Of a DNA stretch of 64,000 bases, positions 34,436 to 46,611 are shown one piece after another. Every line of letters begins with the position of its first letter. Position 1 is the first letter of the stretch. The notes below the pieces were generated by a model. The model was not told the DNA's origin and did not search any database. It worked only from the letters and a program-made list of their open reading frames with translations. Source of the DNA: Podocnemis expansa. Taxonomy: Eukaryota; Chordata; Testudines; Podocnemididae. A program made the position numbers and the translations under genes. Location of the stretch: positions 137,371,019 through 137,435,018 of the forward strand of contig ML681963.1 of NCBI GenBank assembly GCA_007922195.1, given 5' to 3'.

Positions 34436-35904
34436 TAATGAATATTTTCAGTAGGATGAATAAAATCCTACATTGTGCTGAAAAAGGAAACAATTCTCAG
34501 GGATATAGGAGGTCTGGAAGAAACTGGCTCATATCATGATAAGACACCCTTAAAGCACAATTGTATATCAGACTAACAAAAAGACAGATCTTCCTGCTAA
34601 GACTACTGGGCAGACAGAATTCTCTCTCAGAATGGATGGCTGCCTTCCTGCACAAAGTTTGCTGGCACTCTTCCTGCATGACCACCTTTATGCAGGGTCA
34701 GGAAATCCATGCATGGGGATGGTATGGGTTGCAGACAGCATTCACCTGACCAGCCCAGTTGGGATCTACTTAAAAGCTAATTGAGCTCTCCACATTATAG
34801 GCATAGCAGCTGAGCTGATAGGATCCTGGCAGAAGGCCGGGGGTGCCAAAACCAGTGAGAATGCACAGTACAATTAAATCTTGCCCTTGAGTGATTTCAA
34901 TCAGTTCAACAGGGCATCAACACATATCCTGTGGTCAGTGGCTACAAGGAAGAGAGGGCAGATGCCACCTCCCAAAATCATTCAGAGGGAACTCCACAAG
35001 AAGAATGCTGTGGTCTTTCATTCCCCAATTTCATCCTCCTCCACCGGGTTCTCTATAGGAGGAGGCAAGTTAACCACCCAAATGCTCTAAAAAGCTATTT
35101 ATATCTTCCTCTAGGTCTACAAATAGAATAAATGGTACGTATCAGTCACACAATGCCACGGGCAAAAATCTGATCTTAGTTAAACTAGTGTAAATAAAGA
35201 ATAACTCTTCTGAATTCAAGGGAATTACATCAGAGTTATATGTGGAATTGAGGTCACCATTTGGCCTGCTGTTGTGGTCTAGATGATAATTTCCTTCTAA
35301 TTCCTACCACACTAAACAGACATTAAATAGACTTACCAAGAATTCAGTCATCGTACCACATCTCCAGGATCTCCCCAACTGAAACATCAGATACTACAGC
35401 TCTTACCTAGGCATGGAAGAATAAAAATGAGAATGAGGGGAATACTCTTTAGCAGAGATAAAAAAGAAATGTAAAATAAAACAGGATCTCCCATTATCTG
35501 AATGAAAATTCCTTTATACAGTAATGGGGGAAAAATAAAAACAAAACTGGAACCTAATTTACAATTTGCCAATAAATTTCCACTAGGCTAATTCACCAAG
35601 GAGCATATGCACTTTGGAGACCCCTTAATTAATAGTGTCACATTTGCAATAAGATAGTTAAGGTTATGTCAGCATTTCCATTATAAATCCCTAATTATAG
35701 TTCAGCAAAACAGTTCATTACTTGATGAAACATGATACACAGGATATAGGGTTTTAGTTCAGGAGGCAATGTCTTTAGATAACTTTATTTTTTAAAGGTT
35801 GAAGTTAATCTAGCATTTGGGTCATATTTTTGTTTGTTTTGAGCACAGCACAAAGCAGAAGATCTTTAACTGGCTTCTGACACTTTAAAGTAATAATAAA
35901 GACA
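34436..35904. other. Unannotated spacer
   Basis: No gene or nameable repeat. A GATCTTAGTTAAACTAGTGTA fragment near 35170 may be a small dispersed repeat. Confidence 0.4.
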
Positions 35905-36210
35905 ACATTTGAGGAAGCAGAAAAATTATTCTCCTTAATCACAGATGACAGGACAAGAAACAATGGGCTTAAATTACAGCAAGGGAAGTTCAGCCTAGAT
36001 ATTAGTAAAAAATTCTAACTGTCAGGGTGATTAAACACTGGAATAAGTTGCCTCAGCAGGTTGTGGAATCTCCTACATTGGAGGTTTTAAAGAGCAGGTT
36101 AGACAAACACCTGTCAGGGATGGTTTACAGGTGTATTTGGTCCTGCCATGAGTGCAGAGAACTGGACTCGATGACCCTGTCATGGGTCCTTCCAGTTTCT
36201 ATGATTCTGT
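35905..36210 (+). mobile_element. CR1 LINE 3' end fragment
   Basis: It contains GACAGGACAAGAAACAATGG, then CTAGATATTAG, GGTGATTAAACACTGGAATA, GGTCCTGCCATGAGTGCAG, GGACTCGATGACC and an end near TTTCTATGATTCTGT. These follow the same order as in the longer CR1 at 53.5-53.8 kb. It is 5'-truncated and older (several stops). Confidence 0.88.
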
Positions 36211-39200
36211 TTGGTCCAATCTTTAAAGTTGCTGATTGTACTCCTTTCCCAGTCTCCTCAAAGAAAACTGGAAGTACTGAGCACTTCCTAAGATCAGCAC
36301 TTCAAGATGGGATTCAGAAAAGCACTTAGGCACCTATCTCAATGAAATCAAAGTCAATGACAAAACTCCCATTGGTGTCAAGCAAGTAACCACACTGAAA
36401 TCAATTTGCGAAATAACGTGCTACTCTACATAAATAAGGATATCAGAATTGCGTCCATAAATATGACTAATACAGCATATAACAATATCAGTGTATCACT
36501 ATTATATCCCATATAGTCATTTCATGTCAATTTTTTTCATTTACAGGCAAAACAGTAACACCAAAAACAAAGTGAGCTAATTGTAATTCAATAAACATTG
36601 GCACTAGTTAGAAATCATGTCACTACACAGCAATGGGATTTGCCAGTTGGCCACATTTCAGGATCCTTTCAGACAAGGAGCACCTAACATGCATAGCAAG
36701 GCCCGACGTTTTCCTGTCCGCAAACCACCATTACGGGACTGACCTTGCTCCCATTCACTTCAGTGGAAGTTTTGCAACCCAGTTCAATGTGAATAAGATC
36801 AAGCTTCATTTTGGGTCACTTTTGAAATTACCTTTATTACATTTAGTTAAGCTTCTTGGAAGCTAAGACTTATTCTTGGACAAGTGCCAAAGAAACCTCT
36901 TCCTAGAATGATGGACCAATGACAGTTTTAATGTTCAATATCTTACGAATCACCAGCAGGAACAAGCAGTGCTTTTACATCATCTGATGGTGGCACTAGA
37001 TCTTAGCTTTCTAATGGTAAAAGGATTAATGTCTAACTCTGGCAATTTGTGAGATATCAGCTACTAAAATCATGTAACAACTGAAGTGAGGAAGAAAGTG
37101 AGATGACAATCATATCCAGTAAAATGGCATTTTAAAGGTCAACACTCCATGAATTGTCTTGGCTAGAATAACTTCAAGAGACCAGTCCTGATACGTTTAG
37201 GTTCAATAAACTTCTCCAAAAGCTGGCTTTGGGCTTTGATCCCATAATCACAAAGGGAACAAAGTCACATTCGTACCCTCAAGTAGTAAAACAGGAATGA
37301 AAGGCACAGGGAAAAATGTTCTGTTTGACTATTCTGTAATAATCATTAATTTAATTTCATCCTATCTCAGTTTCCCTCAAGAATTGGTCAGTAAATCCAT
37401 TTTCCCCCCACTAGTTGGCATTTCACATCTCAGTGAAGTCTCAGCCTTCCCCCCTGCCCCAATCCACTGTTATATTCTGTACCAGAGCTCAGCCTCAGAA
37501 ATGTCACACATAACAAAGGGGCAAATACAAGAGGGAAACTGGCCACAACACTGCTATAACACCCACTCTCATACGCTTAGTATTTATCTGCCAAGTCCAA
37601 GTAGGAGTGGCATTCTACTCATGCCTGAGAAAAATTACAACTACTAAAATCCACTAGCAGCTCCTGTCCCTTCCCGCTACTCCTAGTCCACGAATGAACC
37701 ATTGAAAGACAAAAACCAACAGCTAGCTAATTCCATTGAACACTATAGAAACTGCATTTCTACAGCCAATGTATAGCTCAAATTTTCTACTTACTGGTTC
37801 AGAAGCCAAGAAGACAGTTTATTTTCATAATTATTTAGTCAGATGACATGGACACTACTCACTCTCTTTCTATAAAATAATTGTAAGTAACCTACGTCTA
37901 TTTATCTTCCCAAAAACCAGGCAGATAGATTAGAAGTTTAAGCATCAGTTTGCAAAACAGCAACAGTTCTACTCTGTCTGCACAAAAATTTATCTATCAG
38001 CAAATGAGATCATTCTGATTGCTTGACATACCGTAGGTTGAGAAAAGAATCCATCGAAGAAGTTGCCGAAAACAAAATTTTTATGCATCATTTCTCTATT
38101 ACACAAAAACACTGGCTTTAAACATTTTTTAAAAAATTGATCAGCTTCACATGGGTTCAGACCCCTAATACAGTAACCTGCATTATTTGTGTGTATTCGT
38201 TTTGAGAGCTGCATCTTGCACTCCTCTGATTTACCATAATTGTAAACATTCCTCAGATTCTGCACTGCATTCCTGTTATCCATTCTTCTTGAGTTTGTCT
38301 ACCATCTGTTGCCACAGTCAGCTGCCAGTAATTCTATTCTCTGCATTATACGGACCTTTCACAGATAAGGTGATAACTATGGTTATGGAAATCTGCTGTG
38401 TCTGAGTCTCTAAATCTAAGTATTTTCAGAGCTTCTAGGTTCATACTGTCTCCTACTTGGTAGAACAGCTACCTTTACTGAAACCACATCTACCAGATAC
38501 TTGCTGCTCACATTGCTAATTCAAAAGGATTTGAGGAACAAAAAGGTTGCAGTTTGTAATTCCTTTTCTGGGGAGATGTTCTTGAATCCTCTATTTTCCT
38601 TACTCTAAAATCATATTAGGATCTGTGCACTTAGTGAGAGTGAGAGAGATATATAACTACGTAAGAGAACAACTAGGGCTGGAGGAGGATGAGAGATATG
38701 GCCTGATGATGAGAAAGATGTAATTGTAACAACTGAGACATGAAGAGAGGTGTGGCCAGTAAGGCTAGGAGACCATCCAGTTTTTAAGAAACAAAAGAAA
38801 ACTGTATTTGCAGGCAAAAGTGAACATGTCTACTAGTACATGGATCAGGCAGTACTTTTGAAAAAGGGATACTGGTTCCATTCAGTGACAAAGGAACAGA
38901 GAACTGACCTAATATCGCTGCTGGGGACTCCCCTGGTGTAGGAGAATCTCTGAGTGGTATCAAACCAGCTTTGTGCTATTTGCTGCCTCATTTTGCCAAA
39001 TGGGCATAGCTATAGTGCACTGGGCTTTGGAAAGCTCTAGCCACCAAGAAAGTTCCTAGAGGCCCGACCTCACCTGTTTGGTTTCAGTGAGATAGGCCAG
39101 GATCTGGTTTGGATCCTCTCCACCTCAAGTGGGTTAGAGCCACTTTTCTTTTCTTTCAGGATTCAGCGAGAGCCAGGGAACCTGGCAATGGGACTTAACA

Positions 39201-40737
39201 TTTATTTGTATAAAGGCAACTCTTCACTAACTTGTCTGCGTGCTTGTGACTGTCTCACCCGTCCAAAAACAGAAGCCCAAATCCATTTCAGGCCCTTGCC
39301 ACAGAGTACAACTTTTTATTCAGACACAACACTCAGAAGTAACATCAAAGCAATTCCCCCGATCAACACGGACTACTGAGGCATTTGCCTCACAGGCCTC
39401 TCACACTTTACACAGAGCAATTCCCATGTATGCCCTCTCGAAAAGCTTTTTCCTAGCGCTCCCTCTCTCTGGCCAGTGACTGTTGAGATCTCAGCAGACC
39501 TGGGTTTTGATCTTAGTTTCCTTCTCATCTGACTTTTGCCATCAAAGCCTTCATCTTGGGAGGTGGCCTAACCCTGACACATGTGAAGCTGAGCCTTAGT
39601 CCCCTTAAAGTGGCAGTTCACCTGCTGACACACCATTCCCAATCCAATGCAAATCAAACAGTTACATATAACTGGCCTGTTCAAACATTTTTACAGAGAT
39701 TTTTCTGTCACCTGGATTCTCATGTGATTTATTCACTGGCTCTGTCAAGCCTTTGTCCACAGGACAGACAGATAGCCTGAAAGCTTCCTCATGTCACCTC
39801 CATGAATGCAATTTGTGCCTGAACTGAAGAGACATGTTCTAGAGACAAGAGGCTAGTTTAGTATCTAGGCTTATCCGGTCCTTGGCTTTCACCACTAAGA
39901 CTGCCAGCAAAGGGGCAATTGATGCCCTTTATAATTATGGCATTTTGTGATGTCTCTGCTGCTGACCACCCAGATTCCATCAGATAGTAACAAACTTGAT
40001 CACTGACAATTTGCGTCAGATCTATCCCAGCAATCCAGAGGTGAAAGGTACTGTAACTCATTACTAGTCCTGTTATCTAGCCTTACTACACAATTGTACA
40101 GCAGGTTTACAGCCTGTAGTCCTGACTTGGGGTCTCTGCTCTGCCCAGAGAGGACTGCAGCCTCCCCCAACACCTTGGACTTCTGGGGTCAGCGGCCTTT
40201 AAGCCCAGAAGGAAATCCTCTGCAACCCACTGTCATGGGAGCAAGTCCAGCTGGTCAGAGCAAAGATCCCCAGCACCCAGTTGATAACAGAGCAAATATG
40301 TGACAGTGGCGCTGGGGACACTCAATCCTGGAGGCACAGGGTGGGGGAAGAGGTTGAAAAGGCATTCATGCTGACTGTTAATATTTTTTCATCGGTTTCA
40401 GTATGTCAGCCAAAATTGACATTTACTGATCTTCATCAGTTAAAACGGAATCCTTCCAAAACTAGTTATAGGGTATAAATTACTGTCAGTCACGAGTGAT
40501 TTTTCAACACCCTTGACCAATGTAGCTATGCCCATATAATCTTCCAGAGTTGATTAAGCTGCAGGCATTCTGGCACTGAGTGTTGCAATGCCTAACTTTT
40601 AACCACCTTCACAACAAGGTAAAGTCACATCCAGAGTTTCACAAAATTCATGTCTCTGCTAGAGTTGCAGCTTATAAATGGTTGTGGTCTCTGATTTCCA
40701 TGTTTAAGAGAGAATGAAACAAGCCAATTAGCTGAAA
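36211..40737. other. Unannotated 4.5 kb
   Basis: No gene with a recognisable domain. 39140-39790 and 40090-40330 are GC-richer and have an LTR-like feel (CCTTAAAGTGGCAGTTCACC near 39602; TTTTTATTCAG near 39310). I could not find paired ends or a primer-binding site, so I leave them unnamed. Confidence 0.35.
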
Positions 40738-40740
40738 GGG

Positions 40741-40935
40741 TGGGTTACTCACCAGTAACTGTCCTTCTTTCAGATGGGCTGCTCACATACATTCATTATT
40801 AGGTGTCTACATGCCGCAGTGCACGATTGGTTGGAAACTTTTTGCCCTACCCTGTCAGAGCAGGATCGGTGGCCAATGCCCCCTCTGGCCACCTCCGTGG
40901 CTATATATATGGCCCCAGCCTGACCCTCCCCAGCC
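40741..40935. repeat. DIRS element 2 left terminal repeat
   Basis: GTGGGTTACTCACCAGTAAC, GTCCTTCTTTCAGATGGG, ATTAGGTGTCTACATGCC, CCCTACCCTGTCAGAGCAGG and GGCTATATATA are mirrored by the reverse complement of 45055-45215, which has ATTAGGTGTCTACGTGCC, CCCTACCCTGTCAGAGCAGG and GGCTATATATA. Confidence 0.9.
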
Positions 40936-40970
40936 CCCTTTAAGTCGTCAACTCTGGATAGCGGGGACAG

Positions 40971-41065
40971 TGGATGCGAGCAGCCCATCTCGAAGGAGGA
41001 CGGTTACTGGTAAGTAACCCACTATTCTTCTTTGAGCGCTGCTTGGATACATTCAGTATTAGATG
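40971..41065. other. DIRS element 2 internal complementary region
   Basis: 40971-41021 (GAGCAGCCCATCT ... GGTTACTGGTAAGTAACCCAC) is the reverse complement of the first 50 bases of the left terminal repeat. 41022-41065 (TTCTTCTTTGAGCGCTGC, ATACATTCAGTATTAG) matches the outer edge of the right terminal repeat. The two end copies abut, as the rolling-circle model of DIRS replication needs. The inverted pair 40741-40791/40971-41021 can also form a long hairpin. Confidence 0.85.
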
Positions 41066-42990
41066 ACTACTAGCTGTACCATGGACAGTGGGCAGAGCTG
41101 GAGTTTTCCGCCTTCAGCACAGCTATCCCCTTAAGGCAAGCTCCAAACCTGGAAGGGTGCCTGAAAGTAAGCATTTTGCCTACATGAAGGGGATATCTTA
41201 TAACTTTTTGGAGTCCCGTGACAACGCTAAGTGAGTGGACCTGAGAGAAGCTATGTGTCACCATGAGTGGGGTTGGGGTGTAGTATCAGCTATGTAAGCC
41301 TAGAAGGTCCCCAACCCTGGGAATTGAGAGAAAAATTGATGAGCTGGGGCTTCTTTGCCCCTAAATGATAACACCACTCCTCTCAATTGCTCTATGAGCA
41401 CTACCCAGGAAAACATAGAAGGGAAGTGAGTCACTTCTTCTGAAGGCTGACATGGATACTGTTCAGGTTATCCTGTGTACACCGGGGTGGGGGGAAGAAG
41501 GTCGATTGGGCCCTATAAACTGGGCTCTGCCCACTGCTCTAGAAGACCCTATAGCAAATATGTATTGAGCGAACCATTAGGAGACAGGGTTCTTCCGCCG
41601 GTCAGACTTGTAAGAGAGAGAGCTGTCACCTGCATAGTAAGTGGGATGTAAAATCCTGATCCCATTAAAATCCTCAGGCCTTCAATCTTGAACTGTGGCA
41701 GGAGAACTGCGGGTAGTGGGAAGTAGCAAAGATAGACCATCTATTGTGAGTCAAGAGACTGGCCTGCACCTCCACTGAGAAGGTTGGGCAGAGGTCTATC
41801 CTACCCGTCTTGTGGGGAGGTGGGGGTGGTGGGGTGGGAGAGGGGCTAGCCCCATGGCCTCTGCACGTTGCTAAGCTGGGTAGGAAAAAACCCCGATGGA
41901 GAAATCTAACAGAGTGGTCCTCAGGGGAGAGGGTTCACCTCAGGGCAGTAATGGGGTAATCCTGGAGACCCAGAGCTTTATGGGCGTCAGTCTGGAACCC
42001 CAGACAAGGACGCTTGCCTAGTTCCCCCTGTAAGGTGGGGTAGATGTGGACTGTACTGGTCCCTGGTACTAAGGTGAGGGTGAGGATGGGAAGTTTGCAA
42101 CCTCGAAGGGTAATTCCTCTAGGGGCCCTATAAGAAAGCATACAGTTGATCCCTCCTTAGGGTAGATGCTGTCCCAGAGTATCGAAAGAAGAATCAGCAG
42201 AAGAGAACCCTGAGAAAACTGGAAAAGAAAGGATGTGTGTGGGGGGGGGGTGTCTTTCACCTCCACGTCCTTCCTCTTCCAATGGGAGGGTAAGAGTGGA
42301 TCCTAGGACATTGAGATCCTGCTTCAATGTATTGAGGATGAGGGCCCAAAGACTAGGGAAGAATATGGCAATCAGCTCAAGGTTGGCCTTTGCCTGCACC
42401 AAGATTCCCTTGCCTCATATAGGAGAGGTACAAGTACATTCCCAAAGGGATAGCTGTGTTAGTCTAGTCCAGCAAAAAAAACAAGTAGTCGTGTGGCACT
42501 TCGAGACTAACAGATTTATTTTTTGCATGAGCTTTCATGGGAGAAAATCCCACTTCCTCAGATGCTTCTTAAGTCATACTAAGCTATGCTCTGGCGAGCA
42601 TTGAGGTTCGGAACAAGAAGAATGGTTTCTGATGTTCCCAAAAGTGGGAAATGCTAGGTTGTGAGAAGAGAAGGGAGGGTGGTAGATAGGGGGTCTTGAA
42701 AAGTCAATCCCTATACACCCTTGAGGGAAGCTGTAGGGGCAGAATAAGTCCCAGGCAGAAGAGGGGAGATGTGCCAGAAGTGGCCAGAGTAGTCTGCAGG
42801 TTCAGCTGTGAGCTCAGTGAGTCTCATGAAAAGGGGTCCCTACTCATAGCAATTTAAGAATCCACCTCTAGCCACCTCTAGCATAGGAAGGAGGGTATGA
42901 GGAAAACAGAGTTGTCTTCCCCCCACCTTTTTGGGTTGTGGACCTACAGGAAAGGAAGACTGCGGCAAGAGAATGGTGGTGTATGCTCGG
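41066..42990. other. Non-coding middle of DIRS element 2
   Basis: On neither strand could I read a reverse transcriptase, RNase H or recombinase motif. Short minus-strand frames (up to 81 codons) are unconvincing. A G-rich patch lies at about 41815-41850. Confidence 0.5.
42439..42566 (-). mobile_element. Penelope-like tail inside DIRS element 2
   Basis: A single minus-oriented copy from GGGATAGCTGTGTTAGTC through GTGGCACTTCGAGACTAACA to the hairpin GGGAGAAAATCCCACTTCCT and CAGATGC. On its own strand the core reads CTGAGGA ... GAAA. Confidence 0.85.
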
Positions 42991-42995
42991 GGTGG

Positions 42996-44860
42996 TTACC
43001 CCCAGTGGGCCTGGTGGTCTAAGGAGGGGAGCCCTGTGGGAGCAAAAGTTCTGGGTCCCTGAAGGGCTGATTTTGCACTCCACCTGGTCGAGAGGGCTGG
43101 TATTCTATGATGGTGAGGTCTGGGAGGCTGACTAGGAGTTTGGGATGGGAGCATGCCCAAAGATAGGACATCTGATCTGGGGTCCCTAGCACCACTTAAC
43201 AGGAGATCTGTGTCCTCTGCAAATAAGGACTGTTCCTCAAAGGGAAGGTCCTGAATGGCCTGTTGGGTGTTTTGAGGCAGGCTTGCCTCCTGAAGCCACG
43301 CTGTGCACCTCATAACAACAGCTGATGCTATCCCTTGACTTGCCATGTCTGAGGCATCCCACACAGCTAGGAGCAAGTCCCAAGATGCCAACAAGTTTTC
43401 CTCTAGGAGGGACTCAAAATCTTCCCTATGATCTTTGGGAAGTAGGTCTCTAAATCTTTTTAAGGAATCCCATATATCCAACACGCATCTAGCCACCAGC
43501 ACTTGGTGGTTAGCTATATGTAGGTGGAAGCCCGAGGTCGAGTACACTTGCCTGCCTAGAATTTCCAGCTGTCTAGCCCCTCTGGACCTTGGCATGGGAT
43601 CCAGAGGGGGTTGTACTCTATGCCCTAGGGCAGCTTCGATCACCCGTGAACTCGGACTCAGGTGACGGGTGAGGAAAGGAAAATCCTCCAGTGCGACCTG
43701 GTATTTGTAAGCTGCTATGTCCGTCACATGGGGGAACAGAGGCAGGACATTGCCATTGGGACCTGGCAATGTGATGCACACTAGAGTGCAGAGGCACCGC
43801 TATAGCATCCAGTGGGGATGATACACAGGGATTGGATAAGGAGTCCCTGTCCTCCCCAATAGGTTCGGCCTCTAAGCCCGTGTGGGCAGATATCTGGTGC
43901 AACAGGTCAAAGTATGCCGTGGTGTCGTCCCTGTAAGACCCTGGCTTGGGGTTCTATTCCCTGTCTGGGTTAATAAGCATGGGCTCTTCGGTACCACAGT
44001 AAACCCTCTGTGAAGGGGCTTCTCTCAGCACCAACCATTCATGGGGATGATACCGATAGGCACCTGGTGCTGCTTGTCTGCTCCTTCTAGAGGGGGTAAT
44101 CTCCTTCAGGCTCAGGGAGGGGGAGCTTTCTTGTGGTGCAAGAGGCTCAGCACCGGGCCGAGTAGACGGCACCGGTGATGCAGAAGTGCTACAGTGCTGG
44201 GGAGAAGCAGAGCATAATCTATGGCACTTTCGAGTCCCGCATGGGGCAGTACTGCCCGGGGTGCTCAGGAGAGCTTCTCCTTGTGGCGCTGGGGAGCTCA
44301 GCGCTGTACTAGGTGCCAGGGAGCGGTGCTGTTTGGGAGGAGTCAATTTCCCCACCAGGAAAGCAGGCTTTCCTCTCTGCTTAGGGGGCTTTTGAGGAGT
44401 GGGCATAAGCAAGAACAACAGAGCTTCTGCCGCCTTGAAGACTTCCGGGGTGGTTGGGATCTGCACCACTTCGTGCCCCTGGTGCTGGGAAGGGCCCAGA
44501 CGGGGAGAGCTGGATCAGTGGGAGTGCTTTGGCACTGATGTTAGCACCACCCACGTCTTCTGCTCCCAAGGGGAGCGGTGCTGAGACGGATCAGATGCTG
44601 ACCTGGCACGCAGTGCCGGTGCCAAAGGCAATCCCAGTTCTTCGGGGGTAGGCTGCCACGCTTGCTCTAAGGCCAACGCATGGCATCTTTGCTCCCTGTC
44701 TTTCAATGTCCTTGGCTTGAAGGACTGACAGATGGAGCAGTCAGTGGCCTGGTGGGACTCACCCACTGAAGGCAGTCCTGGTGGTGCTCATCCCACAGGA
44801 AGGCCTTGCCACAAGAAGCTCAGGGTTTGAAGCCTGGCATCTTTGGCAGCTGTTGGGAGT
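42996..44860 (-). pseudogene. DIRS gag-like protein of element 2
   Basis: This is the putative gag of the retrotransposon. The N-terminal cysteine/histidine region is visible near 44830-44690 ('CGKAFLWDEHHQDCLQW', then 'SHQATDCSICQSFKPRT' and 'LKDRE' after a frameshift). A Pro/Ser-rich linker follows (about 44470-43960). The best-preserved part is an open run of 261 codons (43781-42996). It contains 'AALGHRVQPPLD', 'LEILGRQVYSTSGFHLHIAN', 'IWDSLKRFRDLLPKDHREDF', 'VWDASDMASQGIAS' and 'AIQDLPFEEQSLFAEDTDLL', matching in order the C-terminal half of the gag in element 1. At least two frame changes separate the segments, so I call it a pseudogene, though a recently broken one. No RT follows downstream. 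Confidence 0.85.
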
Positions 44861-45054
44861 GATCTTCCAGCTCCAAACTCGCACATTCTGTAGAAGTGCC
44901 TGTTCTTGGTAGAATGATATCCACAAACAGGTCCTCTAATTTAAATGGGTTGCTCATATAAAGAAACAATGACAGGCACTTGCATTTGTAAGGACAGGCC
45001 TGTTCCAAAACCATCAATGAAGATAGAAAAAGGAACTGGGGACGGTCAGGGTTG

Positions 45055-45222
45055 AGGCTGTATATATAGCCACGGGAGTGGCCAGAGTGGGGCATCGGCT
45101 GCCCACCCTGCTCTGACAGGGTAGGGCATAAAGCTTTTGACCAACCATGTCCTGTGGCACGTAGACACCTAATACTGAATGTATCTGAGCAGCACTTGAA
45201 GAACTATTCCTCCTCCCAGGCT
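45055..45222. repeat. DIRS element 2 right terminal repeat
   Basis: TATATATAGCCACGGGAGTG, CCTGCTCTGACAGGGTAGGG and CACGTAGACACCTAATACTG are the reverse complement of the left terminal repeat. The outer edge reads GAAGAACTATTCCTCCT. Confidence 0.88.
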
Positions 45223-45849
45223 TGTCATTCTCAAACTTAAAGAAGAGGCACAGTGGTCAGTGAGTGGTGGCAGTGATTTAGACTGACAACAATAAGGCTC
45301 CATTTCCAGATGAAACTGAGAAACCCTGGCCTCAGGCTAGCAGAGGTCATTGTTCCAAAAACAGAAAATGATAGAACAGATGCTACTACAGTACTGAATG
45401 GGAGATGCTATGGTAAAGAAAATAATATTCAACAAGTCAAGACAAGTAAACCTATGAGGAGCAAATCCTTCTTCTTTTAATAGTAAACCAGCTTCAAAAA
45501 ACTGTCAGGAAATCCTACTAGCTCAGGCACCCATCAGTGGAATGACTGATGATGCTGGAGGAAATATTAATTATATTTTACTCACTAGTAAAGAAAATCA
45601 GATGAGTGAATAGACTTTTATGAGGCTACTGTACATTCATATGCAGTCTTATGATGCAGAAACTAAGATACAGCAGCAACCCACATTTCTGGCCAAAAAT
45701 CTCTTCTGCAGGGACTGATGGAACTGAGATGCTTGAGGTGCTGTAAGCATCTGGGCTTGTGGAGGATGGCCCTGATTCCACAACAAAATGCAGGCAAGCA
45801 GCACCCCATGCACAGACAGAGTCCCATGGTCTTTAGTGGGAGCCTGCCC
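45223..45849. other. Unannotated spacer
   Basis: No gene or nameable repeat is seen. Confidence 0.4.
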
Positions 45850-46035
45850 AGCTGTAGGGTTGCGTCTGAGCATACCTCATTCCCAAACACATGCCTGTAG
45901 TTTGGCCCTAGCCCAAATGGCCACATGGCAGTTTTTAGCCCTGCAGTCTAAACCCTGTGAGCTCAAGTTATCTGACCAGGGCTAGTCACAGCCATGCCAC
46001 AAGTCTTTTAATCTAGTGTAGACATATCCTTAATG
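45850..46035. repeat. Harbinger-type MITE remnant, right part
   Basis: The sequence ends CTAGTGTAGACATATCC followed by TTA, resembling the GTGTAGACATAGCC termini found elsewhere here. The left end is not identifiable. Confidence 0.4.
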
Positions 46036-46611
46036 AACATATTTGGAAGCAATTTTCATATGACCACAAAGTCCAGCTAAAAATTAAATTATGCATGGGT
46101 TTAGTGCTAGTAAAAGGTGTCAGCCTGGCAAATTTGTAACATAGTCCTGCCTTTACCTACGGGGTAAGCTTCCCTTCTACCCACCATCATGCTACAGCCC
46201 TGATCCAGTGACAGGGTATTTTCCTACAGAAGTAACAGAGATAGTTCCGTGTCTATAACCTAGGAACTTTTAGTCTCTTTGCTGAGTCTCCCAGTTAAGG
46301 CAAAATGCAGTCATAGGCCTCTGCAGAGGAGCCTACAATTGACACCCACCAAATACATCTGTTTGAGAGCCACCAACATCTATTAGATGGGAACAATGTT
46401 AGTCCCTACTCAGCTGGGCTGGTAAAAAATCAAGAGCAAAACCCTGACCCTATCGAAGTCAATTGGAATCTTGCCACTGATTTCAGTGGAGCTCGGATTT
46501 CACCTCTCCACTTAAACAATCTTGTTTTATACCTCAGAGGGACCCACATCAATTCTGGAAATTTAGGGACTGCCCTGTGTTTGTAATGTAACACCCTAGT
46601 CTATAATCGAA
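46036..46611. other. Unannotated spacer
   Basis: No gene is seen. An ATTGGAATCTTGCCACTGAT patch near 46460 may be a short dispersed repeat. Confidence 0.35.

Larger units (their letters stand above)
40738..45222 (-). mobile_element. DIRS element 2, internally reduced
   Basis: Both ends are inverted repeats of each other, an internal complementary region lies at 40971-41065, and a DIRS gag occupies the right half on the minus strand. The stretch 41066-42990 that should hold RT, RNase H and recombinase (about 4 kb in element 1) shows none of their motifs. The element is therefore non-autonomous or deleted. It hosts a PLE tail at 42439-42566. Gag frames are longer and less broken than in element 1, which suggests a younger insertion. 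Confidence 0.85.

Noticed and set aside
39140..40330. Possible LTR retroelement
   Set aside because: There are some LTR-like words, but no paired LTRs, primer-binding site or coding motif could be found.
42996..43781. 261-codon open frame as a possible host gene
   Set aside because: Its motifs match, in order, the gag of DIRS element 1, and it sits between DIRS terminal repeats.
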